From Gemmatimonadales bacterium (GTDB taxonomy: Bacteria; Gemmatimonadota; Gemmatimonadetes; Gemmatimonadales; GWC2-71-9), in assembly GCA_013812695.1 (NCBI GenBank), contig JACCSZ010000107.1, positions 1 through 30,779 on the forward strand: a stretch of 30,779 nt of DNA. Reading direction: 5' to 3'. A model generated the notes under the pieces. It was not told where the DNA came from, ran no database searches, and saw only the letters and a program-made list of their open reading frames with translations. Position numbers and translations under genes: made by a program. Shown in pieces: positions 1 to 8,221 of the stretch. Position 1 is the stretch's first letter. Each line of letters opens with the position of its first letter.

Positions 1-908
1 GCCCGAACCCCGACCCGCTCACAGCTCTCGATGACGCGCTGGATGTCGGCGTACCTCGACTTGATCGGGAGCGCGATGAACACCTCGTCGATCGCGTTCC
101 GCATCAGCACGGACTCGATATCATCCAGGGTGCCCAGGATGGACCCTTGCAGGGCGCCGGGAGGACGGTGATCGTCGGTATCGAGAAATCCCACGATGTT
201 GTATTCGCCGGGGCGCGTGTCCCGCAATTCCGTGAGCAGCTGGAGCGAGCGCGGCCCGGTGCCCACGATGATCGCCTCGCGTCTGGTGCTCGACTCCGGG
301 GCCGCGACCAGCGTTCGCACGATGGTTCGGAGCACCATCATCGCCAGGGTGGCCGTGACCCAAAAGTAAAGCACGGCGCCATAGCGAAACGCCCCCGATG
401 CGCTCATGGCGGGAAAGGCGAGGCCGGCGCCGCTGATGACCCCGCACGCGACCACGACGCGAACGAATTCCGAGCGCCGTCTCTTGATGTGGCGCCACTG
501 GTAGAGGCCCACGACCCGGCACACCAGCCGCGCGATGATCACGAACGCGGTGAGAAACACCAGGTTCTTGACGGTCACCCGCAGGGCCAGGAAGTCGCGA
601 AACCCCTCCGGCATCCGGCCCACGTTGGTCGCGATGAACACTGCGAGGAGCGCCCCGATCGCCACCGCGGTGTCGCAGGCCTGCGAGAGTTGGATGCGGA
701 GGCCGACCTCAGGCGACGAGTGCGCGGAGGGGCGCTGAGCTCGCGCCGCCTGACGGGTTGGGCCACCGGACTCCTGCTGGACTGGGTCCAACCCGGTCAC
801 GCGCTCCGGACGGCTCGGCGATTGATGCGGCGGTCGGGACCCACCATCCTGTTTGGGACCGGGGTGCTCGGAGCCTCGTGGAGCTGCTGGCATTTTGTGC
901 AAGGTCAT
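1..908 (-). CDS. Polyprenyl glycosylphosphotransferase, N-terminal part (runs off left edge)
   Basis: Partial gene, open to the left edge; about 302 residues are visible. After a Pro/Gln-rich N-terminal tail of about 65 residues there are roughly four hydrophobic segments (for example AVAIGALLAVFIAT, LVFLTAFVIIARLVC, AVLYFWVTATLAMMV). A Rossmann-type domain follows, with REAIIVGTGPRS, YNIVGFLDTDD and IDEVFIALP. This is the layout of the WbaP/EpsE/CpsE family (CoA_binding_3 domain before the bacterial sugar transferase domain). These membrane enzymes move a sugar-1-phosphate from a nucleotide sugar to undecaprenyl phosphate to start glycan assembly. The catalytic C-terminal domain lies outside the window, so the sugar cannot be judged. 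The start is uncertain: ATG 908 (weak GAAAG upstream), ATG 893 and GTG 1019 are all in frame. It is last in the block A operon. Confidence 0.87.
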   Translation of the reverse strand, partial: MTLHKMPAAPRGSEHPGPKQDGGSRPPHQSPSRPERVTGLDPVQQESGGPTRQAARAQRPSAHSSPEVGLRIQLSQACDTAVAIGALLAVFIATNVGRMPEGFRDFLALRVTVKNLVFLTAFVIIARLVCRVVGLYQWRHIKRRRSEFVRVVVACGVISGAGLAFPAMSASGAFRYGAVLYFWVTATLAMMVLRTIVRTLVAAPESSTRREAIIVGTGPRSLQLLTELRDTRPGEYNIVGFLDTDDHRPPGALQGSILGTLDDIESVLMRNAIDEVFIALPIKSRYADIQRVIESCERVGVR

Positions 909-1031
909 AAGGCTTTCGGGAAAGCCAGAACGGAGCGGCAGGGTACAGTCATTGTCGTCGCCAGCCAGGAACAATTGTGTGGCAAGGTAGCTACGCGTTG
1001 AGCCGGAACGATCGATCACCCGCCGCGACGA

Positions 1032-1487
1032 TCAGCCATGCCCACTTGGGATCGGAGCCACTTCCGGGCAGTCTGGCCTACTCCCATGGCTGTGCGACAC
1101 CCCACCTAACCGCCGCTCCAAATGCAGGCGGCGCACGGCGATGTCCCACCTGAGCATTATGCCTTGGTTGTGAGCATCGGACCAGCCCATAGCCCCTTCA
1201 GGCAGCTCCGCCGGCTGTCGCGGTTCGGACCACGGGCCCGCTATCGAAAGCGGAGCGGGGTCGCCTACAGCAAGCGGTGCGCCAGTGAGGAGATGGCTCA
1301 ACTTGCGGCTGGTGACGTCGTAAGCTCTGAGGCAGGCCAGGCACGATGGATCGTTGGAGGTCTCGGCGCCCTCAAACGGCCGGCCAGCGCCGCCGGGGCC
1401 ATACCTGCTCTTCATCGTGAACACCAGCGGAGTCCCGTCCGAGGCCAAGATCGTCACGCTCTCGCCGTGAGCAGCCAGCGACCCCAT
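1032..1487 (-). CDS. Possible small orphan gene, unknown function
   Basis: A 151-codon frame from ATG 1487, starting 18 bp after the stop of the upstream GT2 gene and filling most of an otherwise empty 600-bp gap. I do not recognise it. Codon third positions are GC-rich like the neighbours. Segments such as ESVTILASDGTPLVFTMK and AYDVTSRKLSHLLTG read like beta-propeller (TolB/WD40-like) blades, suggesting a small or truncated propeller-type protein. A GAGGGA lies about 13 nt before the ATG, rather far for a ribosome site. The C-terminal 40 residues look less protein-like. It could be a remnant of a longer gene or a chance frame in high-GC DNA. Confidence 0.35.
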   Translation of the reverse strand: MGSLAAHGESVTILASDGTPLVFTMKSRYGPGGAGRPFEGAETSNDPSCLACLRAYDVTSRKLSHLLTGAPLAVGDPAPLSIAGPWSEPRQPAELPEGAMGWSDAHNQGIMLRWDIAVRRLHLERRLGGVSHSHGSRPDCPEVAPIPSGHG

Positions 1488-1504
1488 AGGCGGTGCACGG
1501 TCCC

Positions 1505-2464
1505 TCAGTGCCCCCGCGCCGATGAGCCGAGTCGCTGACCGCGGCGTTGTCGGTACAATCGCCGAAGCGTGTACCACGGGCCCGCCACAAAGGCCAAGCC
1601 GCCGTAGGTAAGCGCCCGGAGCTGCCGCCCTTCGCCGTGCCAGAGCGCGGCCGACCGGTACAAGACCTCCACCAGATCGCGCCGTCGCTGCCCCCAGGTA
1701 CGTCGGTAGCTTACGCCGAACTCCTCCCACGTCAAATCGGCCCCTTGGGCGCGCCGGGCGATCCGTTGGCGGACGAAGCGGGCCTCCGTGTTGATCCGGA
1801 CTCGCTCTCTCGCCATCGCGCTTGCTGGGTGAATTCGATAACTGCCGAGTACACTGGGCAGACACTGCAGTGGGCCTTCCATGGCCAATCGCGACACGAA
1901 ATCCAGGTCCTCGCAGCCCGGGTACCGAAAGGATTCGTCAAACAGGCCGGCCCTCGCCAACACCGATCGTCTGACGATCAGGCTCGACATGGGAAACGGA
2001 AACAACTCCCCCGCAGCCACTCGGCGAAGATCCGCGGCGTGCAGCGTCTGACCCGTCTGCCCGAGTACCCTGCCCGAGCCTGAGACATATCGCATGAAGC
2101 ACCCGGCCGCGACCAACTCAGGGTTCGCTTCCAGAAAGCGCACCTGCTGGAGCAGCTTGTCCGCATCCCACCAATCATCGGCATCGAGAAAGGCCAGATA
2201 CTGGGTAGCGCGGGCGGACCGACATCCCTGGTTGCGCGCGCGCGCCGGTCCCTGGTTCGTCTCACCCAGGACCCTCAACCGATGGTTGGGCATGCGGGTC
2301 AGCACCTCACGTGTGTCGTCCGTGGATCCGTCATCGACGACGATGAGCTCCAGCTCCGACAGACTCTGCGACAGCACCGAGCGCGTCGCCTGCGCGATGT
2401 AGGGCGAAGCGTTGAATGCGGGAATGACAACCGAAACCAACGGGCGAGGGAGCGGCATAGGCAC
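1505..2464 (-). CDS. GT2 family glycosyltransferase
   Basis: A 319-residue cytoplasmic GT-A fold glycosyltransferase, predicted to add a sugar from a nucleotide donor to the growing lipid-linked glycan. The N-terminus has the classic VSVVIPAFNASPYIAQA start (residues 9-25), VVDDGSTDD (42-50), the metal-binding DADDWW (94-99) and an ED acceptor-side motif in GCEDLDFVSRLA (183-194). The length is normal for the family. The start is GTG 2464, with ATG 2458 two codons further in as an equally good alternative. The gene begins 6 bp after the stop of the preceding GT2, so the two are almost certainly co-transcribed and translationally coupled. Donor and linkage cannot be read from sequence. Confidence 0.93.
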   Translation of the reverse strand: MPMPLPRPLVSVVIPAFNASPYIAQATRSVLSQSLSELELIVVDDGSTDDTREVLTRMPNHRLRVLGETNQGPARARNQGCRSARATQYLAFLDADDWWDADKLLQQVRFLEANPELVAAGCFMRYVSGSGRVLGQTGQTLHAADLRRVAAGELFPFPMSSLIVRRSVLARAGLFDESFRYPGCEDLDFVSRLAMEGPLQCLPSVLGSYRIHPASAMARERVRINTEARFVRQRIARRAQGADLTWEEFGVSYRRTWGQRRRDLVEVLYRSAALWHGEGRQLRALTYGGLAFVAGPWYTLRRLYRQRRGQRLGSSARGH

Positions 2465-2470
2465 GGGCTG

Positions 2471-3358
2471 CTATGAGTGACCCGCAGAAGACCGCCAGCG
2501 CAGCAGTTCCCGCCACACCCCGAGGTCCTCTTTCAGCTGATCCCGCCGAGCCGAGGATCGGGCGAAGCAGTACCGAGCGCTATCCCGGAGCAGGCGCCCC
2601 AGCGTGAACGCATACTCCATCGCGAGCCCGACCGCGAGGGGAATTCCTCGATGATGCCGCCGAAAGAATGCGAGACCGCTGACACGGGTATGGAGCAGCA
2701 TCTCGATGCGCCGTTGCCGAGTGCTCGCTCCGATGTGGTGGATGACCTCTGCGTCCGGGGTAAAATGCGTTTCCCACCCGGCCATCGACAGCCGGTAAGC
2801 GAGGTCCACTTCCTCAAAATACATATGATACGACTCGTCGAACCCGCCCACCGCTTGGAACGCCGTTCGCCGGATCGCCAGGGCCGCCCCCACCACCCAA
2901 GGCACCTGCCGGGGGCGATCAGGGGAGTGGGCCGGAGTGAACCGTTTCGTGAGAGGAAAAAGCGGGCGCGGAAACGGGAAACAGGACTCTTGCAGCGTGC
3001 CCTCGGGATTCAGAAGACGCGGGCCCACCACTCCCACGCGCTCGTACCTATCGAGGTAGTCGCCTAGGACCCTGAGAGCGCCGGGGCGGATCTCTGTATC
3101 GCTGTTGAGCACGAGCACGTATTCGGCCGAGCAGCTCGACACTGCCCGATTGGATGCCGTGCCGTATCCCGGATTCTCGGGGTTCACGAGCAGCGTCACC
3201 GAGGGAAAGTCCCGCCGTACCATTTCGACGCTCCCATCGGAGGAGCCATTGTCGGCCACCACCACCTGAGCGGGCCCTTCTGCCAAGACGCCCTGAAGGC
3301 AGGTGTGGAGGAAATCGCGAGTGTTCCAGTTCACGATGGCCACAGCGATGGTTTGCAT
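2471..3358 (-). CDS. GT2 family glycosyltransferase, rhamnosyltransferase-like (WbbL type)
   Basis: 295 residues. VAIVNWNTRDFL opens the GT-A fold (residues 6-17), followed by VVVADNGSSDGS (32-43), PGYGTASNRAV (63-73), the metal site LNSDTEI (84-90) and FEEVDLAYRL (181-190). The N-W-N opening, the FPFPRP segment and the F-E-E-V-D motif are typical of the WbbL/rhamnosyltransferase branch of GT2, but the sugar remains inferred. ATG 3358 is the first gene of the leftward block A operon. A good sigma70-type promoter lies about 70 bp upstream. No clear Shine-Dalgarno sequence precedes the start. The C-terminal 50 residues are basic and could help membrane association. Confidence 0.93.
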   Translation of the reverse strand: MQTIAVAIVNWNTRDFLHTCLQGVLAEGPAQVVVADNGSSDGSVEMVRRDFPSVTLLVNPENPGYGTASNRAVSSCSAEYVLVLNSDTEIRPGALRVLGDYLDRYERVGVVGPRLLNPEGTLQESCFPFPRPLFPLTKRFTPAHSPDRPRQVPWVVGAALAIRRTAFQAVGGFDESYHMYFEEVDLAYRLSMAGWETHFTPDAEVIHHIGASTRQRRIEMLLHTRVSGLAFFRRHHRGIPLAVGLAMEYAFTLGRLLRDSARYCFARSSARRDQLKEDLGVWRELLRWRSSAGHS

Positions 3359-3888
3359 GAGGTACTGTGGCGATTCGGGTGAAGGTCGGCAACACGTGAT
3401 CTTCTTCGGAGAAGTGCGTAGCAGTACTATAGACGTAGACTCAGCTCACCGCCAATCCCGAAGTCCCCCTGCCTGGACAGCCCGGCCTATCGTGGCGATG
3501 CTTCCCTCCTCAGCACGTGAATTGGCTGCACCAACGAGATCGGGAGTGCCGGTGACCCGCCGAAACCCTGCTCCCGGCACCGTTCCGCCCCCGAACGGCT
3601 GGTTACCACGGCGGGAGCCGCGCCATCGCTCAGCCACTCGGCGCTCTCTCGGAGCGGCACCGGCTCGCGGTCCTCGATCGCCGCGGGCGCGAGGAACCCC
3701 CTCGCGGCTCTGAGCGCCGGCACTGCTGAGTGTCAGTATCCCGAGGGCCGGCGGACCTCGGGACGCCGGTCTGGACAGTGACGTGGGAGCCGGCGAACTT
3801 TCTCCCGAGGTGTCCCCGCCCCGTCACGGGAGATCAACTCGGGGCCTGCACCGCAAGAGGCTTCCGTCCCTCCATCGAGCCACCCCAC
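3359..3888. other. Divergent intergenic region between blocks A and B
   Basis: 530 bp separate the divergent starts of the GT2 at 3358 and the ABC permease at 3889. The right-hand 160 bp could be an N-terminal extension of the permease, because the frame is open back to a GTG at 3730. That extension is Pro/Arg-rich and has no ribosome site, so it is probably non-coding. A minus-strand frame at 3487-3723 contains coding-like text (IEDREPVPLRESAEWLSDG) but matches nothing I know. It may be a decayed gene. I found no convincing rightward promoter, hairpin terminator or repeat. Confidence 0.5.
3426..3455 (-). promoter_or_regulatory. Putative sigma70-type promoter for block A
   Basis: On the minus strand, TTGGCG (3450-3455) and TATAGT (3426-3431) are separated by 18 bp. 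They match 4/6 and 5/6 of the consensus hexamers. Transcription would start near 3419 and give a leader of about 60 nt before ATG 3358. This is seen by eye and is untested. Confidence 0.45.
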
Positions 3889-4776
3889 ATGGGAAGCGCT
3901 GATTCGCCCGCGCCTGCCGTCGCGCTTTCGCCCGCGCCCTCCCCGGCCGTCCCCGGCAGCTTCGTCCGGGTGGCGCCCGCCGGGCGGTGGCCCGGGCTCC
4001 ACGCAGCCGAGCTGTGGCGCTATCGGGGCCTGCTGTTCTTCCTGACCTGGCGGGAGCTCAAGGTCCGCTACGCCCAGACGATTTTGGGGGCGGCGTGGGC
4101 CGTGCTGCAGCCGGTTCTCACCACGGTCGTCTTCACGGTCATCTTCGGGCGGTTCGCCCGGCTGCCTTCCGACGGTGTCCCTTACGCGGCGTTCTCCCTG
4201 ACCGCCCTGGTGCCTTGGACCTATTTTGTCACGGCAGTCACCGGCGCAAGCAACAGCCTGGTCGCCAATAGAAGCCTAGTAACCAAGGTGTACTTTCCCC
4301 GACTCGTCATCCCGGCCGCACCGGTCTTGGCAGCCCTGCTGGACCTGGGCGTGTCCTTCGTCGCGCTGCTCGTCCTGATATTCTCCTACGGGATCGTGCC
4401 GAACCAGGCCGCCGCCCTGCTCCTCCCCCTCTCGGTGCTCATGACGGTGATCACCGCCGCCGGCGTGGGATGCTGGCTCGCAGCGCTCAATATCCAGTAC
4501 CGCGACGTCAAGTACGTCGTGCCTTTCCTGTTACAGCTCTGGTTGTTCGCGTCACCCGTCGTGTACCCGCTCTCACTCATCCCGCCGCCATACCGCTTGG
4601 CCTATGCGGTCAATCCGATCGTCGGGGTCATCGCAGGGTTCCGCAGTGCGCTGCTCGGTGCCGGCGGTCCGACCACCGCCGAGTTCGCTGTGTCGTTCGG
4701 ATCGGCGTGCCTCATCCTCGTCGGTGGAGCGGCCTACTTCCGCCGGACCGAGCGCGTCTTCGCCGACGTGGCCTGA
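3889..4776 (+). CDS. wzm: ABC-2 type polysaccharide export permease (Wzm-like)
   Basis: A 295-residue inner-membrane permease of the ABC-2 family that exports lipid-linked polysaccharide together with the ATPase encoded next. A soluble N-terminus of about 45 residues leads to the family-typical LLFFLTWRELKVRYAQT (48-64) and LGAAWAVLQPVLTT. Six hydrophobic segments follow, with RSLVTKVYFPRLVIP between the second and third, the conserved NIQYRDVKYVVPFLLQ, and SPVVYPLSLIPP. The start chosen is ATG 3889, which gives the usual length. An upstream GTG at 3730 would add 53 low-complexity residues. The ATPase gene starts 16 bp downstream, giving a classic wzm-wzt pair. Confidence 0.93.
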   Translation: MGSADSPAPAVALSPAPSPAVPGSFVRVAPAGRWPGLHAAELWRYRGLLFFLTWRELKVRYAQTILGAAWAVLQPVLTTVVFTVIFGRFARLPSDGVPYAAFSLTALVPWTYFVTAVTGASNSLVANRSLVTKVYFPRLVIPAAPVLAALLDLGVSFVALLVLIFSYGIVPNQAAALLLPLSVLMTVITAAGVGCWLAALNIQYRDVKYVVPFLLQLWLFASPVVYPLSLIPPPYRLAYAVNPIVGVIAGFRSALLGAGGPTTAEFAVSFGSACLILVGGAAYFRRTERVFADVA

Positions 4777-4792
4777 GAGCATCGGAGCGCGC

Positions 4793-6109
4793 ATGTCGCA
4801 CGTCATGATCCGGACGGAAGGACTCGGTAAACGATACCGTATCGGGATGGCTGCGGTCCGCCCGCGAAGCTTCCGTGAGGCGGTGACCCGCTTCGCCACC
4901 GCCCCCTTCCGCAATCTCGCCCACCTGCGTCAAGCCGCACGACCTACCAGCGACGCAGCGGCCGACGTGATGTGGGCGCTCCGGGATCTGTCGTTCGAGG
5001 TGAGGTACGGCGAAGTCCTCGGGGTTATCGGCCGGAACGGCGCGGGTAAGAGTACCCTGTTGAAGCTCCTCTCGCGGATCACCGAGCCCACCACCGGGTA
5101 CGCCGAGATCCGCGGCCGCGTCGGGTCCCTGCTGGAGGTCGGCACCGGCTTCCACCCCGAGCTGACCGGGCGGGACAACGTTTATCTCAACGGTTCGATT
5201 CTCGGGATGGACCGCGTCCACATCACGCGCCGCTTCGACGAGATCGTGGCCTTCGCCGAGGTCGAGCGGTTCATCGACACCCCGGTCAAACACTACTCGA
5301 GCGGTATGTACCTCCGCCTCGCGTTCGCCGTGGCAGCGCACCTCGAGCCGGAAATCCTGCTGGTGGACGAGGTGCTGGCCGTAGGCGATGCCGCCTTTCA
5401 GCGGAAGTGCCTCCGCAGAATGGGAGACGTCGCCGAGGAAGGCCGCACCGTCCTCTTCGTGAGCCACAACCTGACCGCGGTGCAAGGTCTTTGCGCCCGA
5501 GCCATCCGGCTGCAGGACGGCAGGCTGATCGAAGAGGGGCCGCCAGCCACGGTGGTCTCCCACTACCTCCAGGAGGCCGCCGAGACGCTGTCGCATCAGC
5601 TCTGGCCTGACCCGGCCACTGCCCCTGGGAACGATCGCGTGCGGCTCCGCCGGGTCAGTGTCCGGCCGCTGGACGGCGGTCCCACGGACCCGATCACCAC
5701 TCGGACGCCAGTGGTGCTAGAGTTCGAATACTGGAACAGGCGCCCCGGCGCCTACCTCAGCCTGGCGTTTCACCTGTACAATGAGGAGGGCGTGCTGGTG
5801 TTCGACTCCGCGCCGGTGACCGAGCAGGGTTGGCAGGGGCGACCGCTGCCGAGCGGACTGTTTCGCGACGTGTGCCACATCCCTGCCGACCTATTGAACG
5901 ACGCACTGCACCGAGTGGAGCTCCTCGTCATCGAGCGCTCCAGCGAGGTGATCTACCGGCAGCGGGATGCCCTCATCTTCGAGGTGCGGGACACACCCGA
6001 ATTGCGCGGCGCGTGGTTCGGCCGGTGGCATGGGGCCGTCCGGCCGATTCTGGAATGGAGCACCGAGCTCGTGCACCCGTCTCTCACGCCCGCGCCGCCC
6101 GCTCCGTGA
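4793..6109 (+). CDS. wzt: ABC transporter ATPase for polysaccharide export (Wzt-like, with C-terminal sugar-binding domain)
   Basis: A 438-residue protein that powers export of the lipid-linked glycan. The nucleotide-binding domain has Walker A GRNGAGKST (80-88), the Wzt-type signature YSSGM (168-172), Walker B ILLVDEV (188-194) and the H-loop SHN (224-226). The Q-loop region carries GSLLEVGTGFHPELTGRDN, typical of KpsT/Wzt/TagH. After about residue 245 comes a beta-rich extension (VVLEFEYWNRRPGAYLSLAF) of about 170 residues resembling the Wzt C-terminal domain. In O9a-type systems that domain recognises a chemical cap on the non-reducing end before export. ATG 4793 has GGAG nearby. An in-frame extension back to 4604 lies inside the permease gene and was rejected. 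Confidence 0.95.
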   Translation: MSHVMIRTEGLGKRYRIGMAAVRPRSFREAVTRFATAPFRNLAHLRQAARPTSDAAADVMWALRDLSFEVRYGEVLGVIGRNGAGKSTLLKLLSRITEPTTGYAEIRGRVGSLLEVGTGFHPELTGRDNVYLNGSILGMDRVHITRRFDEIVAFAEVERFIDTPVKHYSSGMYLRLAFAVAAHLEPEILLVDEVLAVGDAAFQRKCLRRMGDVAEEGRTVLFVSHNLTAVQGLCARAIRLQDGRLIEEGPPATVVSHYLQEAAETLSHQLWPDPATAPGNDRVRLRRVSVRPLDGGPTDPITTRTPVVLEFEYWNRRPGAYLSLAFHLYNEEGVLVFDSAPVTEQGWQGRPLPSGLFRDVCHIPADLLNDALHRVELLVIERSSEVIYRQRDALIFEVRDTPELRGAWFGRWHGAVRPILEWSTELVHPSLTPAPPAP

Positions 6110-6529
6110 GCTCGACTGGAGCGCCGGAGCTCCGAGTGGTCTACTCGGCCGTGTGGACCATTCCGACGAGCGCCTCCATTACTCCCGGTCGGGCCGGCCA
6201 GGTCCGTGACGACGGCCCGGCTGCCGAGCGACATGGAGGTGTCGACGGTGACGATCAACCACTGCGTCGAACATGGCGAGCTTCCGCGAGTTAGTTACAT
6301 TGAGCTTGACATCGAGGGGTCTGAGCTCAGGGCGCTTCATGGCGCTGAAAAGACTCTGCGCCGGTGTCGGCCCGCCTTGGCCATCGCGCTCTACCACCGA
6401 CTCCAGGACTTGGTCGACATTCCCGAGTATCTGGCGGGGCTGGATGTCGGCTACCGCCTGCTCCTCGGACGCTTCACCATCCACGCCGAGGAAACGATCC
6501 TGTTCGCCACGGTGGACGGCCAACGGTGA
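6106..6529 (+). pseudogene. Decayed FkbM-family methyltransferase
   Basis: Two reading frames together give the C-terminal half of an FkbM-type SAM methyltransferase. The first begins at a GTG overlapping the wzt stop (GTGA, 6106) and contains APELRVVYSAVWTIPTSAS, like the strand before the family's AVW motif. The second, from about 6235, contains VSTVTINHCVEHG and then YIELDIEGSELRALHGAEK, the family hallmark, and ends at 6529. The join needs at least one frameshift between about 6180 and 6235. The SAM-binding N-terminal half (about 100 residues with the GxG motif) is absent, so the product cannot be a working methyltransferase. A 107-residue frame from 6206 may still be translated. It ends in a GTGA overlap with the next gene, as expected for a former operon member. 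Confidence 0.72.
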
Positions 6530-7464
6530 CCTTCAGCGCGACGCCGGGGGAGGCCGAGCCGTCCGGCTACGCGCATCCGCTGTACGCTGCCTCACTAGCC
6601 GAGTTTGGAACGATCCGGCCGCTGCCGGAGTGCCGCGGGTGGCTGCTGGAACGTCAGATCCCGGGCCACCCCCGTCGCGACGCCATGGGCTGCTACCCTC
6701 TCTTCGCGTGTCGCGACTGGACGCGACTGGCGGGCGACTTGGATGCCATCGGCCAGACGCTGGTGAGCGTCGCTCTCGTGGCCGATCCTTTCGGCCCCCC
6801 CGACTCCAAGGTGCTGGAGCGCTGCTTCGACCGGGTAATCCCATTCAAGCAGCATTTCGTCGTCGATCTCGGCCGAGCGGTGGGGGCCGGCGTTTCTCGG
6901 CACCATCGGCGCTACGCCCAGCGGGCTCTACGGGAGGTCTCGGTCGAATGGGTCGAGGACCCACCGGGGTTCGCTGCCGAGTGGTGTGCCTTGTACCGGG
7001 TCCTGACTAATCGGCACGGGATCCGGGGCATTCCGGCTTTCTCGGAAAGGGCGCTGGCCGAGCAGCTCGCCGTGCCTGGCATCGCGGTCCTGAGGGCCAG
7101 TCGCGGCTCGGAAACGCTAGGTGCCACACTGTGGTATCGGCAGGGAGAGTTCGCCTATTACCATCTGGGCGCCTACGCCGAGGCCGGCTATCGTCTCCGA
7201 GCATCGTTTGCGCTATTCTGGACCGCGGTGGAGTCGTTCGCGGCGGCCGGGCTTCGCTGGCTCGACCTGGGCGGCCCAGCGGGTACCGCGGCTGGCACGG
7301 AGGACGGACTCACGCGCTTCAAGCAGGGGTGGGCCACGGGTTCCCGCACGGCCTACTTTTGCGGACGCGTGTTCGATCCCGCGGCCTACGAGCGCTTGGC
7401 AGTCACCCGGGCAACAGCCCAAACCGTCTATTTCCCGGCTTACCGGGTGGGTGAATTCGCGTAG
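6526..7464 (+). CDS. GNAT/FemAB-like acyltransferase
   Basis: 312 residues from GTG 6526, which overlaps the preceding stop as GTGA. An in-frame ATG at 6364 was rejected because it reads backwards into the FkbM remnant. The C-terminal half looks like a FemAB-type GNAT fold: GATLWYRQGEFAYYHLGAY (about 203-221), GLRWLDLGGPAG (about 242-253) and the closing FKQGWATG (about 264-271), where FemAB-like proteins keep a G-L-x-x-F-K-x-G-W/F motif. Relatives transfer acyl or aminoacyl groups to amino groups of sugars or cell-wall precursors. Here the likely acceptor is the amino sugar made by the aminotransferase at 9240. Donor and acceptor are inferred from context. Confidence 0.78.
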   Translation: MTFSATPGEAEPSGYAHPLYAASLAEFGTIRPLPECRGWLLERQIPGHPRRDAMGCYPLFACRDWTRLAGDLDAIGQTLVSVALVADPFGPPDSKVLERCFDRVIPFKQHFVVDLGRAVGAGVSRHHRRYAQRALREVSVEWVEDPPGFAAEWCALYRVLTNRHGIRGIPAFSERALAEQLAVPGIAVLRASRGSETLGATLWYRQGEFAYYHLGAYAEAGYRLRASFALFWTAVESFAAAGLRWLDLGGPAGTAAGTEDGLTRFKQGWATGSRTAYFCGRVFDPAAYERLAVTRATAQTVYFPAYRVGEFA

Positions 7465-7518
7465 GCCATCGCCCTCCCTTGGCCGCGTCCACGACCGTCG
7501 GCACCCCGAAAGCGGACC

Positions 7519-8220
7519 ATGTTCACCAGATCAGCCCCCTACTACGACCGCCTGTATCACTTTTTGGACTACGCGGACGCAGCGGAGCGAGTCCGTGCAC
7601 GTATCCGCGCGGGCCACCCGAAGGCCCGGACGCTCCTCGACGTCGGCTGCGGTACCGGGAAGCACCTGGAGCATCTCTCGCGTGAGTACGACGTGGCGGG
7701 ACTCGACTTGAACCCGGAGCTCTTGCGAGCCGCCCGAAAGCGCTGCCCGGACATCTCGCTGCACCAGGGGAACATGATAGAGTTCGATCTGTCCTCGACG
7801 TTCGATGTCCTCACGTGCCTGTTCAGCTCCATCGCCTACGTCAAGACACTGGACAACCTGCGTCGGACGCTGGCGAACTTCGCGCGCCACCTCCGGCCGG
7901 GCGGAATCGCTCTGATCGAGCCCTGGTTCACTCCGGAGAGCTTCTGGACCGGCACCGTTACGACCAACTTCGCCGATGCGCCGGATCTCAAGATTGTCTG
8001 GATGTATACCAGTACCCGCGAAGACCGCGTCGCCATACTTGACATGCACTACTTGATTGGCCGGCCATCGGGCGTGGAGCATTTCACCGAACGCCAAGAG
8101 CTCGGCCTCTTCACTCACGAGGAGTACTTGGCGGGGATCCGGGACGCAGGTCTGGAGCCGGAACACGACCCTGTCGGACTCTTCCGGCGCGGGCTCTACA
8201 TCGGTCGCTGTCGCGCGTGA
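7519..8220 (+). CDS. SAM-dependent methyltransferase, dTDP-amino-sugar N-methyltransferase type (DesVI/TylM1-like)
   Basis: A 233-residue cytoplasmic class I methyltransferase. Motif I is LLDVGCGTGKHL (39-50), then VAGLDLNPELLRAARKR, HQGNMIEFDL, the motif-IV-like FDVLTCLFSSIAYV and LRPGGIALIEPWFTPESFW. The pairs HQG(N/D)M, CLFSSI(A/G)Y and EPW(F/W)xPExF are those I associate with the N,N-dimethyltransferases of desosamine, mycaminose and related dTDP-amino sugars. The predicted reaction is one or two methylations of a sugar amino group using S-adenosylmethionine. The aminotransferase two genes downstream would supply that amine. The start is ATG 7519, 54 bp after the previous stop. The fold is certain; the substrate is inferred from motifs and context. 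Confidence 0.85.
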   Translation: MFTRSAPYYDRLYHFLDYADAAERVRARIRAGHPKARTLLDVGCGTGKHLEHLSREYDVAGLDLNPELLRAARKRCPDISLHQGNMIEFDLSSTFDVLTCLFSSIAYVKTLDNLRRTLANFARHLRPGGIALIEPWFTPESFWTGTVTTNFADAPDLKIVWMYTSTREDRVAILDMHYLIGRPSGVEHFTERQELGLFTHEEYLAGIRDAGLEPEHDPVGLFRRGLYIGRCRA

Positions 8221-8221
8221 C

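Noticed and set aside
147..1001. 284-codon plus frame
   Set aside because: Antisense to the glycosylphosphotransferase, which has membrane helices and a Rossmann domain in order.
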